Positions 47,631 through 58,693 of a DNA stretch of 64,000 nucleotides are shown here, piece by piece; the first letter of the stretch is position 1, and each line of letters opens with the position of its first letter. The notes under the pieces are model-generated. The model was not told where the DNA came from. It ran no database searches and saw only the letters and a list, made by a program, of their open reading frames with translations. Location of the stretch: contig NC_051088.1 of assembly GCF_901709675.1 (NCBI RefSeq), positions 12,319,693 through 12,383,692 of the forward strand, given 5' to 3'. A program made the translations under genes and the position numbers. This stretch comes from Syngnathus acus (Eukaryota; Chordata; Actinopteri; Syngnathiformes; Syngnathidae).

Positions 47631-48218
47631 TCTGGTAATGCATCTATACACTGTACATTCAGTCACTGCAGTATATAAGCATTGCTATTTTCAAACATAA
47701 TCTCATCAAGTCCTTTACTTTACAATATTGTCGGTGTCGTGCGAGAGGGGTGCTGTTGGGAAAAACGAGGGGATCACATGAGTGGGCGGAGCTTTTCGTA
47801 CTGCATATGCGGCGGCATTCAACAATGATAGAGCTTCCATTTTGCCTCTTACATCAAAAATATTTCTACAAGTTTTATAGAGCATTAGCAGCAGCACAGG
47901 GCGAAAGAGATACAAAAGGATGTTGGGGGACAATCTTTAACATGACGGTGTGTGTGTGTGAGAATATATAGCTAAAAATATAAGAACTGGTGAAAAGAAA
48001 TGCAATACAAAGACTACAGTAAAAAAAAAAAAACCAGCAAAGAATTAGATGAAAGGAATCGTCTCTTACGCACTGCATGAACTGTTTTTGAAACATTTCC
48101 AAACACAAATAAAAAAAACAAAAACAATAAAACAAGCCATCTATAGTAAGAAAAGATTTCATTTTGAAAAAAGGAAACACCATGTACATCTATTATACAA
48201 TATTGTTAATGAAAAATA

Positions 48219-48226
48219 TATTTACA
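48219..48226 (-). promoter_or_regulatory. Pumilio-type UGUAAAUA motif in ski 3' UTR
   Basis: The minus strand reads TGTAAATA, a perfect match to the Pumilio-binding consensus UGUANAUA. It lies inside the proposed 3' UTR. Confidence 0.45.
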
Positions 48227-48595
48227 TGTTGCAAATTCATATTCAAATTGTTACACTGGCAAGGATTTGTTTATTAATATGGATTGTTATTGCTCTTCTG
48301 GCAAAAAAAATCCTTTTGAAAACAAGACCCCGTTCTTACTTTGTACGGGTAGACGGAAAGGCCAATGTCAGTCGTCTCCCTTGTAGAAAAACATGCATCA
48401 AAAAAATTACACACAACTTTTTTAGAGTGTAAAAGCAACTAGAAAATGTATCAATTTGTGGGCGTGGCAGGCGCAGTGTCGTTCTCTGAGCGAGAGTTTC
48501 ACTTGGACCTGAGCTGGCCTTTTTTCTACACTAATAATTTTTCTTCTCCTCAACATGCACGCACGCCTTAGGACAGCCTGTCCACAAAACTCTTT

Positions 48596-48603
48596 TATGT
48601 ACA
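48596..48603 (-). promoter_or_regulatory. Pumilio-type UGUACAUA motif in ski 3' UTR
   Basis: The minus strand reads TGTACATA, a match to UGUANAUA. Confidence 0.4.
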
Positions 48604-49730
48604 AGCCTTTTGCAACAACTTACCAAAGCAAGTGGCTTTATCCCCCCCACCCCAAAAAGATCATCTATAAAAGTGTTTTGCTCATGCACATCATGGATTC
48701 CAAATGAAGAATAAAGAGAACGCACTCTGTGGGGGGGAAAAAAAAAGCTTTGCGTGTTCATATTGATTGTTAAATTGCTCTCTGACTTAGGAATAAAACA
48801 TGTAAAGTGGTTGTACTTGGATGGCAGATTTTTAAAAAAAAGAGCTGCTGAGAAAGGGAGAGACTTTTTTTTAATTCCCCCACCCCTATAAAGTAGTTGT
48901 CTCCCCCCCCCACCTTGAAGCTACTTCTTCAGCTTTCCCCTTCTGGAAACCTTACGCCAGTGTCAGGCACTTGAGGTTGTCCAGCATTGCATTTGATATA
49001 TTTTTTGAATTATTATTATTTTGTTTGTTTGCTTTCTATGCACAGCTTGTTGCTTTTAGTGACCGATGACGCTTGGTAGAAAAGACAAATTGCTTCAAAT
49101 TGCATATCACAATAAACTCCTCACATGAACAGTAAGTACACTGTAAATGCCCAATAGTTGACGATATGAATGGCAAGTTTTCACTTTCATGCATAAACAA
49201 AAAGTATGACTTTTCTTTTTTTGTTTCTTAAAAAAAAAGTGAACATAACACACTCAATAAAATATCTCATTTCAAACATTAACAATCAAAGCAAAAATAA
49301 GCATTAACATAATGTACATTCTGATTGCATTGTACCCACTGCAATGGCATCTTCCTGCCAATGTCTTTTTTTTTTTTTTAAATAAAAATCCAAATGTGAT
49401 TGTTTGTGCAGTTTTTTTTTCCTTTTTTTTTTTTTTAATAAATCTCCCTACTAACATACAGACTGATGACAAATTAATAGGGGGGGGGGGACAACAACAA
49501 AAAGTGTTGCCATGGTGCTGGGCTTGCACTGGATCGAACAAAATAGATTTTCCTCACATCCCTTCCCAGTCCAGCGAAGCAATGTTGCCTCTTTCAAGGC
49601 CACAAACTATGACATCATCAAGTTCGCCCGCCCCTCCTCTTGATTTGTCAACGGTTTGTACGTTTCGGCGAGCTCGAGCGATTTTCGTCAATCAGGCAGT
49701 AACAGGTAGAGCCTTGTTTTTCTTTCGGTT

Positions 49731-49738
49731 TATTTACA
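49731..49738 (-). promoter_or_regulatory. Pumilio-type UGUAAAUA motif in ski 3' UTR
   Basis: The minus strand reads TGTAAATA; the following bases make an overlapping AATAAA. Confidence 0.45.
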
Positions 49739-49928
49739 ATACTTTGCCTCGCGTAAACAGAACAATACTTAATAGAGAATGAATATAAGCAACAAAATTG
49801 TATACGGTAGCATTCATGTATAAGATGATGTTTTCAAAATAAGACAAAAATTGGATTACAACGCATACAAACAGTTTGTTGTTAGGACAAAGTGCCATTC
49901 ATTATTGTTAAGTCCAAAAGTCGATATA

Positions 49929-49936
49929 TATTTACA
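49929..49936 (-). promoter_or_regulatory. Pumilio-type UGUAAAUA motif in ski 3' UTR
   Basis: The minus strand reads TGTAAATA, about 0.8 kb after the stop codon. Confidence 0.45.
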
Positions 49937-50761
49937 AACCTTAATTTCATGAACATTTGTGGTTCTTCCGATACAGTTCATAAAGTTGTGATATACGGAT
50001 GAATCAAAGTCCGATAGATGCCAGCTTTCTCACTCCTCTGTATCGAGATGAGAAAAATAGGCCACGCCCACCTGTGGAATATTGTATCTGTAGTAGATTC
50101 GACACCTCTGGGCGTTGACCCCAAATGCTTCAACGCAAATATGGCTGGCTGGTGACCCACGTGAGCGACATTGGGGACAAAGACCGATGGATAGAGTTGG
50201 ATTATTCCAAATCAAGTGCGGTGCCCCTCCCACCCCGTTAAAAAACTGCGATGACATCATTTTGCAAGCGCTTGTGCTCATTGCGTGAAGACATTTGAAA
50301 TAACACATGACTTGATTATGTCCTCCCTGTCAGTTGGGTTGCTTAAAAGCAAGAATTCAGAAAAAAGAAAAAAAAACATGACGGCACGTGTGGATAGTTC
50401 ATATGTTTGTATTGTTCATCTTGGGATTTATTTGTCATAGTCTATGTAGCTTATCATGTCTTGAAAATCTTCCGTCCTCGAGGGAGCAACGAGGAGGCAT
50501 TTCCCCTTTGACTAAAATATTCTGATCCATTTCCTGTCACCGACTGTCCAACCTGTCTTGAGACAGACGCAATCACTCTTGTGATCAACTTTTCAGTTCT
50601 GCAAGGATGAAGGTGAGAGTCAGAGTTCAAGCGGCGCACTTCCTCGTTGGGGGCGGGCGTGGAATTTCTCCAGATGACCGTTCTCCATTCTTGCGGGAAG
50701 TGTCGGGAATCTCTGCGCCGGATGTGGGGACGGAGGGGGCGTGAGGGACTTGGCTACTGGA

Positions 50762-50950
50762 TTACTTTTTTGACAGCGTGTCCTTGGCTGTCAAGTTTTT
50801 GTCGCTGTTGGATTTGGGCCAAAGTTGCTGCTGTAGCTCTTTGACCACCCTCTCCAAGTGCTCCCTGGCCTCCCGCTCTTGCAATAAGTCGGCTCGGAGC
50901 TGCTCGCGGTCAGCTTCGGCGTGCTGCAGCTTCATCTGGAGGTCTTCGAT
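50762..50950 (-). CDS. ski: ski last coding exon: end of the C-terminal coiled coil and stop
   Basis: This exon gives 62 residues and a TAA stop (50762-50764). It follows an acceptor TTTTCCAG and begins in phase 0. The segment opens with [18 protein letters not shown] and continues with leucine heptads through [20 protein letters not shown], closely matching the end of vertebrate SKI. In the family this coiled coil drives homodimerisation and pairing with SnoN/SKIL. The final dozen or so residues are Ser/Lys/Thr-rich and differ from the mammalian tail as I recall it. The exon is the seventh if the gene has the seven coding exons of mammalian SKI. Two fish paralogues may exist; which one this is cannot be told here. 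Confidence 0.95.
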   Translation of the reverse strand: MEDLQMKLQHAEADREQLRADLLQEREAREHLERVVKELQQQLWPKSNSDKNLTAKDTLSKK

Positions 50951-51706
50951 CTGGAAAACATCACGGGACGCAGATGAAATCACACACCAGAGCATTTCTG
51001 ACAGAGAGAGCAATGATCCAATTACCGACCCCCGTCCGTCCCCAGCAGACAAACAGACGGACGGGTCGGGCAAAGACGCAGATGAGATGAGACAAGACAG
51101 ACGGCTCGGCTCGCATGAGACACAACAGACAGTTAAGATTGGGGAGGGATTAAACAGGCATGACAGAAAGACAAAATCAGAATAGCTCAAACTCAAAAGG
51201 CACAGTGGCTTGTGTACTACTTAGTCTTTTGCAGCATGGTATGTGCTGTAAAAAGGAAAAATAAGTTGAGTGAATTCAAAATTTTAAGTTGGGTGCTTCA
51301 AAACGTTTTGTGATGTGTGCATGTTTACTTGATAAGAGATTAAAACATTATTTTCTGTCGCCGTGCCTTTTTCCAATAGGACGAAAGCGTGTACGGGGAG
51401 ATTGGCACAACCTCCCTCTTGTTTTGTCTAATCTGCATTTCCCATGATGCCTGGGGGAAGTCGACACGTCTTCCTGTTTCCTTTCCGAGGGGGGAATGAA
51501 CTTCGCTCTCTGCGTTTGAGGCGACGCCCATTTATTTTTGACCAAGGGGGAAGTGTTTTTTGTTTTTTTTTTCCTTCTTTGCGGAGCTTGAGAGGACTTT
51601 AAAACGAAAACCACGACCCACCGCAATTACTGTACAAGTGCATGTTTCATAAGCCTGCAGAGTTCCAGACATGTTTTTTTTTCTTGTGGTTAACAAGTGT
51701 TTCTTA

Positions 51707-52072
<366 letters not shown>

Positions 52073-52833
52073 TTATCCGGTGTGCTGCAGTCTCAATGTC
52101 AGTGTTTACTTTTGAAAAGTCGAGGGTTAGGGCAATGTGTAAGCTAACTGAAGAGAGATTTCCTTCCTCTAAATGACTGCGTGTGTGCATGTGTGTGTGT
52201 GTTCGTAGTAAGCAAAGCCTACTCATGGGAACTTCACAGTTTGGACAAACATGTCTGTCATCAAGTTTTGTTGGTTCCAAAAAAAAGACTATCCCTATCA
52301 CGCCCTAGAGTCTGCACAGGCTTTACATGGGGGCCCGACTTTCAACACTTCCCATCTCAACATCTCGTGTTGGTTCAGCTCAAGCCAGCAGGAACGCTGC
52401 TTGTTTCAAGTAAGAGCGCGCTTCATTCAGCCTGCAGCTTCTTGGCTGCTTTGACTTAGCGTGTACTTTCTCTCGCCGCCTCCTCAGAGCACGGATGGAT
52501 ACAAAGCGAGAGTGGAATGTCGTTGCACTGGGTTGCTCCAGACTTATTTTTGTGCCGCACATATACACACGCACACACAGACTCTTTCAACTGCATTTTC
52601 TTGTTCCCGGTCCAAGCCCAAATATAAAAATGGAAGTCTGGCCTTTCCTTCTGTAGCAACATCCGCTCAGAATGTTATCACTTGCCAACTCACGCTTTGC
52701 TTTGCAGGCAGTGATTGTCATTGGGAATGCTATTCGGCATCTTATACGAACTTTTCACCGAGTTTAAGTTTGATTTTAGGATTTGCTTTTGAACTGAAAA
52801 TGAGTTCTTGAGTCATTTCCTGTGGAATGCTAC

Positions 52834-53156
52834 CTGTTGAAGACTGCGTTTGGCCTGCAGGGCGGATCCCAGCTTCTCCTCTTGCTTAACCCTCATCTTA
52901 ACAATCTCATGCAGGAACCTCTCCTTTGACTCTTTGGAGTCCAGCCCATGGTCCAGCGCCTGCCGCAGGCTCTCCAACTCGGACTCCAGCCCCAGTTCTG
53001 GAGGGGCCATGGGGGCCGAGACGGGAGCAGCCACCGGGGTAACGCCCTCTGTCGTCACGTTGCAGATGGGGCCGACGACGCCGGGTGAACTCAGGTCCTT
53101 GGCTGAGCTGGATGAAGTGAAAGATGGTGACGACAGGGAGGACAAGGATGATGTGA
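52834..53156 (-). CDS. ski: ski exon 5: Ser-rich linker and start of the coiled coil
   Basis: This 323-bp exon lies between acceptor CTCTCAACAG and donor CAG|GTAGCA. The split codon with exon 4 (T|TC) gives Phe, followed by [20 protein letters not shown], the Ser-rich signature of SKI. A Pro/Ala/Val-rich variable linker follows, and then the first heptads ([37 protein letters not shown] in similar form, ending RSLQQ). This Ser-rich signature is what separates SKI from SKIL in my judgement. A (GA)n run forms the pyrimidine tract of the acceptor on the minus strand (about 53160-53176). Confidence 0.96.
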
Positions 53157-53235
53157 CTGTTGAGAGAGAGAGAGAGGCGAAAGGTTGACGCTTCAGTATT
53201 TGTTCTTTAGTGCTGGGACAAAGATCTTAGCTTAC

Positions 53236-53528
53236 ACTCGTCACGGCTCTCCACTTCAATCTCCACCTCTGAGTCATCCTGAGGTGGCTTGCTGGCAGTG
53301 GAGGTAAGGGAGCAAGCCCCTTCAGGTGCTGGAGGCTGGAACTCCCCTGTGACTCTTCTCTTGCGAGGTCTCGAGCTGGCGTTGGCGCCCTCGCCCGGGG
53401 GTTCCCCTCCGCTCGGGTGCGACGTGCTGGGGACTGACGGGGACATTGGGCCCACCTTTCCCAGGGGCAGTGGTGTGAGGGCAACGTTGGGGGCCACAGC
53501 ATTCTCCAGGCTCTTGTAGTTGTAGAAG
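53236..53528 (-). CDS. ski: ski exon 4: linker with basic nuclear-localisation-like motif
   Basis: This 293-bp exon runs from acceptor TTCTAG to donor GAGT|GTAAGC. The first codon is completed from exon 3 (AA|C, Asn). FYNYKSLENAVAPNVAL corresponds to the conserved FYSYKSFETAVAPNVAL-type segment of SKI. A Pro/Ser/Gly-rich, poorly conserved stretch follows, then RPRKRRV, equivalent to the basic motif used as a nuclear-localisation signal in SKI. The exon ends with an acidic run DDSEVEIEVESRDE. The intron after it is only 79 bp, typical of compact fish introns. Confidence 0.95.
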
Positions 53529-53837
53529 CTAGAAGGAGCCAGACCCAAATGTTTGTGATCGATGTCAAAAAGCACAATAAGGCAGGCTCCAAATGCAGTC
53601 CGGGCCAGATCTACAGTCATGTTACAGGCAGTATTGGCAACACCATGCAAAGTGGGTATTAAAATAGCGCTAGTTCATCAAATGTCTTTTCACGTTCAAG
53701 TGTGGGAGGTTGTGGTACAGTCAGAAAGAGTGCGCTTATCATTTTTCGCACAAATTATTCTCAGTAGAGCAAAGGGAAGGGGAGAATTTGGAAAGAAGAT
53801 CCTTTTTCATGTTGTCCCCCCCAAATACTGGACTTAC

Positions 53838-53953
53838 TTGTCTCTTAGCAGAGCGAGGGGGTGAATGGAGAGTTCTTTATCACCGGCAGAGATGTGCGGC
53901 GACCACGGTCGAAAAGCTGACGGCCTCTGTCTCGGCTGAATGCAGTTGAAGCC
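53838..53953 (-). CDS. ski: ski exon 3
   Basis: This 116-bp exon lies between acceptor CCCCACCAG and donor ACAA|GTAAGT. It encodes [20 protein letters not shown] and then a segment ending in HPLALLRD. The [11 protein letters not shown] block is conserved in SKI proteins. It starts in phase 0 and ends with two bases of a split codon shared with exon 4. The intron to exon 4 is 309 bp and that to exon 2 is 97 bp. Confidence 0.95.
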
Positions 53954-54050
53954 CTGGTGGGGAAAAAAAATACACGAAATGTGAATTTTAGACCATTTTA
54001 TGACTGACGCACAAAAGGAGGTGATTTTTCTTGTGTCTCGTAAAACTGAC

Positions 54051-54167
54051 CTTATTGGGGTTGGAGAGGGACTGTAGCCAGTCATGCTGCTTCTCTTTGT
54101 CAGCCAAAGGAGATTGTATTGGGATGTCTTCATGTTTGAGCTTTTTGACTGGAATGGGATCCGGCAC
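54051..54167 (-). CDS. ski: ski exon 2 (first ski exon in the window)
   Basis: This 117-bp exon (39 codons) follows acceptor TTTCTTGAAG and ends at donor AAG|GTCAGT. It encodes [20 protein letters not shown], then [18 protein letters not shown], matching the linker after the SMAD4-binding region in SKI by position and by the DPxPVKxLK and W-L-x-S patterns. The exon carrying the start codon, the Dachshund-homology domain and the SAND-like SMAD4-binding domain is not found upstream to 64 kb. The gene is therefore partial in this window. Confidence 0.9.
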
Positions 54168-54657
54168 CTTCAAGAAAAGAACATTGACTGCTTATTTATG
54201 ATACAACGGGAAATTGGGTTTTGCTTCATTGAATCAAGAAATAGCGTTTTTGCTGCCACTTCGTATAAATGCTGAGAAATTCCATTTCCCAATGACTGTG
54301 CAAGTGTTCCCCACTTGGCACCAAATCAAGAACTGTTACATTAGAAGGTCAGTAAACTGCAAATGCACAACATTGTGCCAGAAAAACCATGTTTGCGTGT
54401 AAATAGGGATGACTGCAAAGGAGTGCCAGAGGAGGATACTGATAACTGGAAGTGCCAGTGAGGTTAAATTTAGATGTGCTATTGACTTTGGGTGACTTTG
54501 ATGTTGTGGAAATACTAAAGCAAATGACACACACACTCACACACACACAGTGGAGACGATGGTAGTGTGTCGCACAGTTGTCACCCAAAACCAAACCAAT
54601 CTAGCAAGGCGTGTTTGCTCAAGAGTTGCCAAGAGTGAAAGCAAAGGTGACTGGGGC

Positions 54658-54773
<116 letters not shown>

Positions 54774-54903
54774 TGTGCTATCACACTCAGACACACCCAT
54801 GCAGACAGACAAGTGAGGTTTTGTTTCTCTTTCTTCTGTTCGGCTGCCTTTATGGCACTGACCTCAGCCTCTCCGAAGTGGGGCTGTCACTAGCTGCCAC
54901 AAG

Positions 54904-54967
54904 CGCGCACACACACACACACACGCGCACACACACGCGCACACACACACGCGCGCACACACACACA

Positions 54968-55001
<34 letters not shown>
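54904..55001 (+). repeat. compound (CA)n/(CG) microsatellite
   Basis: About 98 bases of alternating purine-pyrimidine sequence, CA repeats broken by CGCG steps. It is complementary to the (TG)55 tract 135 bases away, so the pair forms an inverted repeat. Confidence 0.95.
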
Positions 55002-55007
<6 letters not shown>

Positions 55008-57877
55008 GATGCAGTCTGTCTATGCTCCTCAAAATCGATTTTTCGATGATCTTTTCAGTCAAGCAGTTTGTTGGTGACATTAAGCAAATGCAACAAAAAT
55101 GTACAGACTTTTAACTTTTTTGATAGATATTATTGTTTCAGTTCCTGACCTCAGACAGGCAATAGCTTAGGGAAGTCCTGTCTGTGATTCCCAGCATTGT
55201 AGGCTAGATGTAGAGATATGGCCTACATATTAGTCGAAGCTGCAGATAAGCCTCGAATGTGGCTGACAGCACACGCCGCGGTGCGCTCTGGGCAAAGTCT
55301 GTGCCACGTGCCTGCCGTCTTCTCGTGGATTATGGCTTGCCAGTTTGTCAGCGCGGCATCAAAGCTCCAGTAGGAGGAAGAGGAGGTGGAAATATCGGCA
55401 GAATTCATGGCGCTCAATTGAAGTGTCTTCTCGCGTTGGGGGCCAATACCCACACAACCAGAGTGACTGATATGAAAATGCGAAGGCTCACTCAAAAAAC
55501 ATACAGAGAGACCAAATCAAGAGGGGTACGCTATAATTTACTTCAAGCTGGTCCTTTCCAAACCCAATGACGATTAGCAATATGGATGTTTATATGTGTG
55601 CTCTTATCAGCCCAACCCTTTTATGATCTTTTGTACATTACACAACAGATACAGGATATCACACTTCTCAGACAATACGTTTCCGATTAGCTACGTGTGA
55701 GTCTGCGATAGACATGACATTTTTGCAACGTCGACTGAGCTTCAACACCTACATAACACCTTACAATGCTTGCAACGGCTTGCAAAATCCTGCTGTCTGC
55801 CATGTGGCTCTTTAAGGCAACAAAAGCTAAATGCGATAACCTCATGAAATATGTCCTGCTTGAGGAAGCAAGGCACAGTATTGCAACAGCATACAAGCTG
55901 AGAGCGGCAGCCCCTGTGTCAGCTGCCACATGGGGCCCACCGTGCAGGGGCTCCTGTGCGTGCACGTGTCTGGGCAAGTGGATGTCTTGGTGTGTGTGAG
56001 ACAGGATGGGTGGGGTGATAACAGCATTCTCAGTGAGAGGTCCGTCTGCGCGTTCTGAAACCACCCGAGTTTCCGAGCACTTCCTCTGTCTGCAAACCAC
56101 AGACGTTTGCCAAAAGTATTCATTGACTACGTTTAGTCAGTAAAACTTTTGAAATCTGAATTTTGGCACTAATTGTCCATGTAAACTCTGGCAGAATCCC
56201 CAAAAATGGTTTTGGTTTGTAAAAATAATACATTTCCACAGATTGTGCATAAAAGATCTACATGCATAGTATATATAAAACAGCAGCTGCTTAAGTCAAA
56301 CCGTATAGCACATCAAATATGTAAAGAAGTAGCCACAAGAGAGGCGGGCTGCATACTAAAGGCTAACATGCTAACCACATGAGAACGTGAGTGGATGAGA
56401 GGCATTTTATTTTATCGATCACTCAGAAAAGCACCGAATTTGCTGGAACAATGCCAAAAGGGCCCGAGAAGCTCTCCCTGTTTCCCCCGAAAACTTGATC
56501 TGGTGAAACTCGCCTAAGGAAACTTTTCAAGTGATGACTTGGCAGACTGCTCCCGGTGTCACTTTAGAAAAGCGCCATCACATCAAATCCCACAGGCTTT
56601 TGCTACTTCTCTTTTGTGACAGACAGCTTTTTTTATGAGGTAACGCAGAAAGTCTTCTTGACACATTCTGTCAGCCAACACTCCACCCTCCCCTTTCTTG
56701 CTTCAAATTCTGCCATCGCCTTCCCTCCCACATGTAGTTGTCTGTTTGTCTGAGACCATTTCCTGTGTCATAGATTACAGGATGTCCTTAACAAACATAC
56801 AAATTTCTGGTTGCCCAGGAAGCCAGCAACACCGTATTTAAAAAAAAAAAAAAGAATATATCTGTTTTTAAGTAGTATAGTATAAAAGACTACAACACTC
56901 TGCCACGATGCTCTTTTAAATTGTAGTCTAACTGTAAATTCAGGGCACGCTTCAAAATTCCACTGACCGCAGTTGCCATTTCCTTAAACAGGAAACTATT
57001 CTTGCTTTGACCGCATAATGTGACTTAAGACTGGCTGACTGTAAGTGTCAAACAGTCCTTTCTGGTATGGTGCTAAACTGGTTGCCTTGCTTCACATCCC
57101 TTTTGTAGTCCCAAATTGAAAAGTCCAGAAACCTGTTTTCTTTGCTCTTTCTTGACTCAGGAGGATGAACAGAGCCACTCCCTGCCTGTGACCTAACATT
57201 GGCCTCTGCTTGTCTTACTTACTAAAGGGGGGGCCCCCCACGGTGTTGAAAAAAGAGGCGCTCTCTGTGTGGGGGGAATGTCGAGCGGGTCACCTCTTGC
57301 AGTCTCGGCCACATGCTGGACACATGAATTTAATATCTTCATCACAGTTATGTGAAGTGCTGTGTGAAGGCATGTATGGTTTCACCCATAAAACAAAAGA
57401 AAGGGGGAAACGCCTCAACTGTGCCCTAGCTACAATTTGGCAACTTGGTTCCACTGGCGGGGGATTTACCGAGATGAACAATGACTGTTTTCAATAAAGT
57501 AAGTAGCGTCACCATAACACCACTGGCACACTACAACGTTAAGCATGATTATTATTCAAGACTGGGTTGCTTGGGCTTATTCCCGACATCAGTTTGAACT
57601 GATTTGCTGAGAACTGGCTCCGTCTGGCACTATCCGCATTGCATTACGCACTTGAGCTGACAGCTGCCGGACGCCCTCTTCCTTCTCAGCCCAGACTCAC
57701 AATACTTTTCAGGCTTGGACGATTTTGTTTCTCCAGCGTGGAACTCATCTCCCTGACTCTAAAGTAAGTTTGAATCTTTTATTACACTGTTCGATCTTTT
57801 TTACTTCGCAGCCGGAGTGCCTGGGAGAGCGGAGGCTTCGTGGCCGTTTGTCTACCGTCGATCATCGGACACAAAGT

Positions 57878-58642
57878 ATGGCTGCGGATCAAGAGGTTTG
57901 TACGGCTTCGTGCACCAACTGCACCCTTCTCTTAGAGAGATTGTCCCTGCTAGAGGGACGTGTCCGCCAGTTAGAGCAGAATTGCGCGATAACCGTAGAT
58001 GTGGCGGATACAGTCGCGGACTGTAGTCAGCCCGCTAGCCCAGTTAGCATTAGCCCCAAGCGGCTTGCTAATCGCGATGAGCCAGGTAAGACGCATAGCC
58101 GTCCAAAGTCATCTCGGTCTACTGGCCGTCGCACTTTGGTCATAGGTGACTCCATTACCCGAAATATTACGCTTAAAAATCCAGCCACGGTAATGTGTAT
58201 TTCTGGGGGCAGAGCACCCGACATAGAAGCTAATCTTAGGGAGCTGACTCGCAATAGGTCTAGTCAACAGCGTAGTTCCAACAACACTAGCTACTCGGAC
58301 ATAGTGATACACGTCGGCTCCAATGATGTTAGGATGAGGCAATCGGAGATCACAAAGAGAAACATAGCGAGGACTTGTGATCTCGCCAGAAAGATGAGTC
58401 GGCATCGAGTATTTGTCTCTGGCCCCCTGCCTGGGAGAGGCACTGATGAGAGGTTTAGTAGATTAGTCTCCCTTAATCGATGGATGGCTGGGTTCTGTAA
58501 TAAGCAGGGACTGTATTTTATAGATAACTGGCCCTCCTTCTGGGGCCGCCCCGACCTGCTGAGGAAGGACGGCCTTCACCCTAACCGTGAAGGCGCCTTC
58601 ACTCTTTCTAGGAATATAGATTACTGTTTGAGCCACGCATGA
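57878..58642 (+). CDS. LINE ORF1 protein with SGNH-hydrolase (esterase) domain
   Basis: 254 codons from the ATG at 57878; the open frame extends upstream without another ATG. The N-terminus has a Cys cluster (C8, C12, C15) followed by a short leucine heptad segment (about residues 15-37). A basic Ser/Arg-rich linker leads to an SGNH-type domain from about residue 85. It has GDS with nucleophile S92, a GSND block at 147-150, and a D-G-L-H block with D231 and H234. This is the esterase type of ORF1 known in CR1/L2-group LINEs, thought to bind RNA and possibly lipids. All blocks expected for catalysis are present. ORF2 follows after 51 bases in the same frame. Confidence 0.85.
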   Translation: MAADQEVCTASCTNCTLLLERLSLLEGRVRQLEQNCAITVDVADTVADCSQPASPVSISPKRLANRDEPGKTHSRPKSSRSTGRRTLVIGDSITRNITLKNPATVMCISGGRAPDIEANLRELTRNRSSQQRSSNNTSYSDIVIHVGSNDVRMRQSEITKRNIARTCDLARKMSRHRVFVSGPLPGRGTDERFSRLVSLNRWMAGFCNKQGLYFIDNWPSFWGRPDLLRKDGLHPNREGAFTLSRNIDYCLSHA

Positions 58643-58693
58643 CAGGTCACTTTAGAGCAGGCCGGGGCACAGGTGATTAGACCACCTGTCAGG

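Larger units (their letters stand above)
47605..50761 (-). other. ski: ski 3' untranslated region (proposed extent)
   Basis: The region follows the ski stop codon and is AT-rich, without frames or transposons, as expected of a long vertebrate 3' UTR. Homopolymer runs occur at about 48022-48033, 49366-49380, 49413-49436 and 49481-49490. Four perfect UGUANAUA motifs lie on the transcribed strand. The end is proposed from a poly(A) signal at 47625-47630. Earlier signals, such as the AATAAA complementary to TTTATT at 49729-49734, could also be used. Confidence 0.55.

Noticed and set aside
50778-51185. 135-codon plus-strand frame
   Set aside because: It is the antisense shadow of the last ski exon and the intron before it.
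53207-53650. Continuous 147-codon reading through ski exon 4
   Set aside because: The frame runs past both splice sites. The family-like part starts at 53528 and stops at 53236, where consensus acceptor and donor occur.
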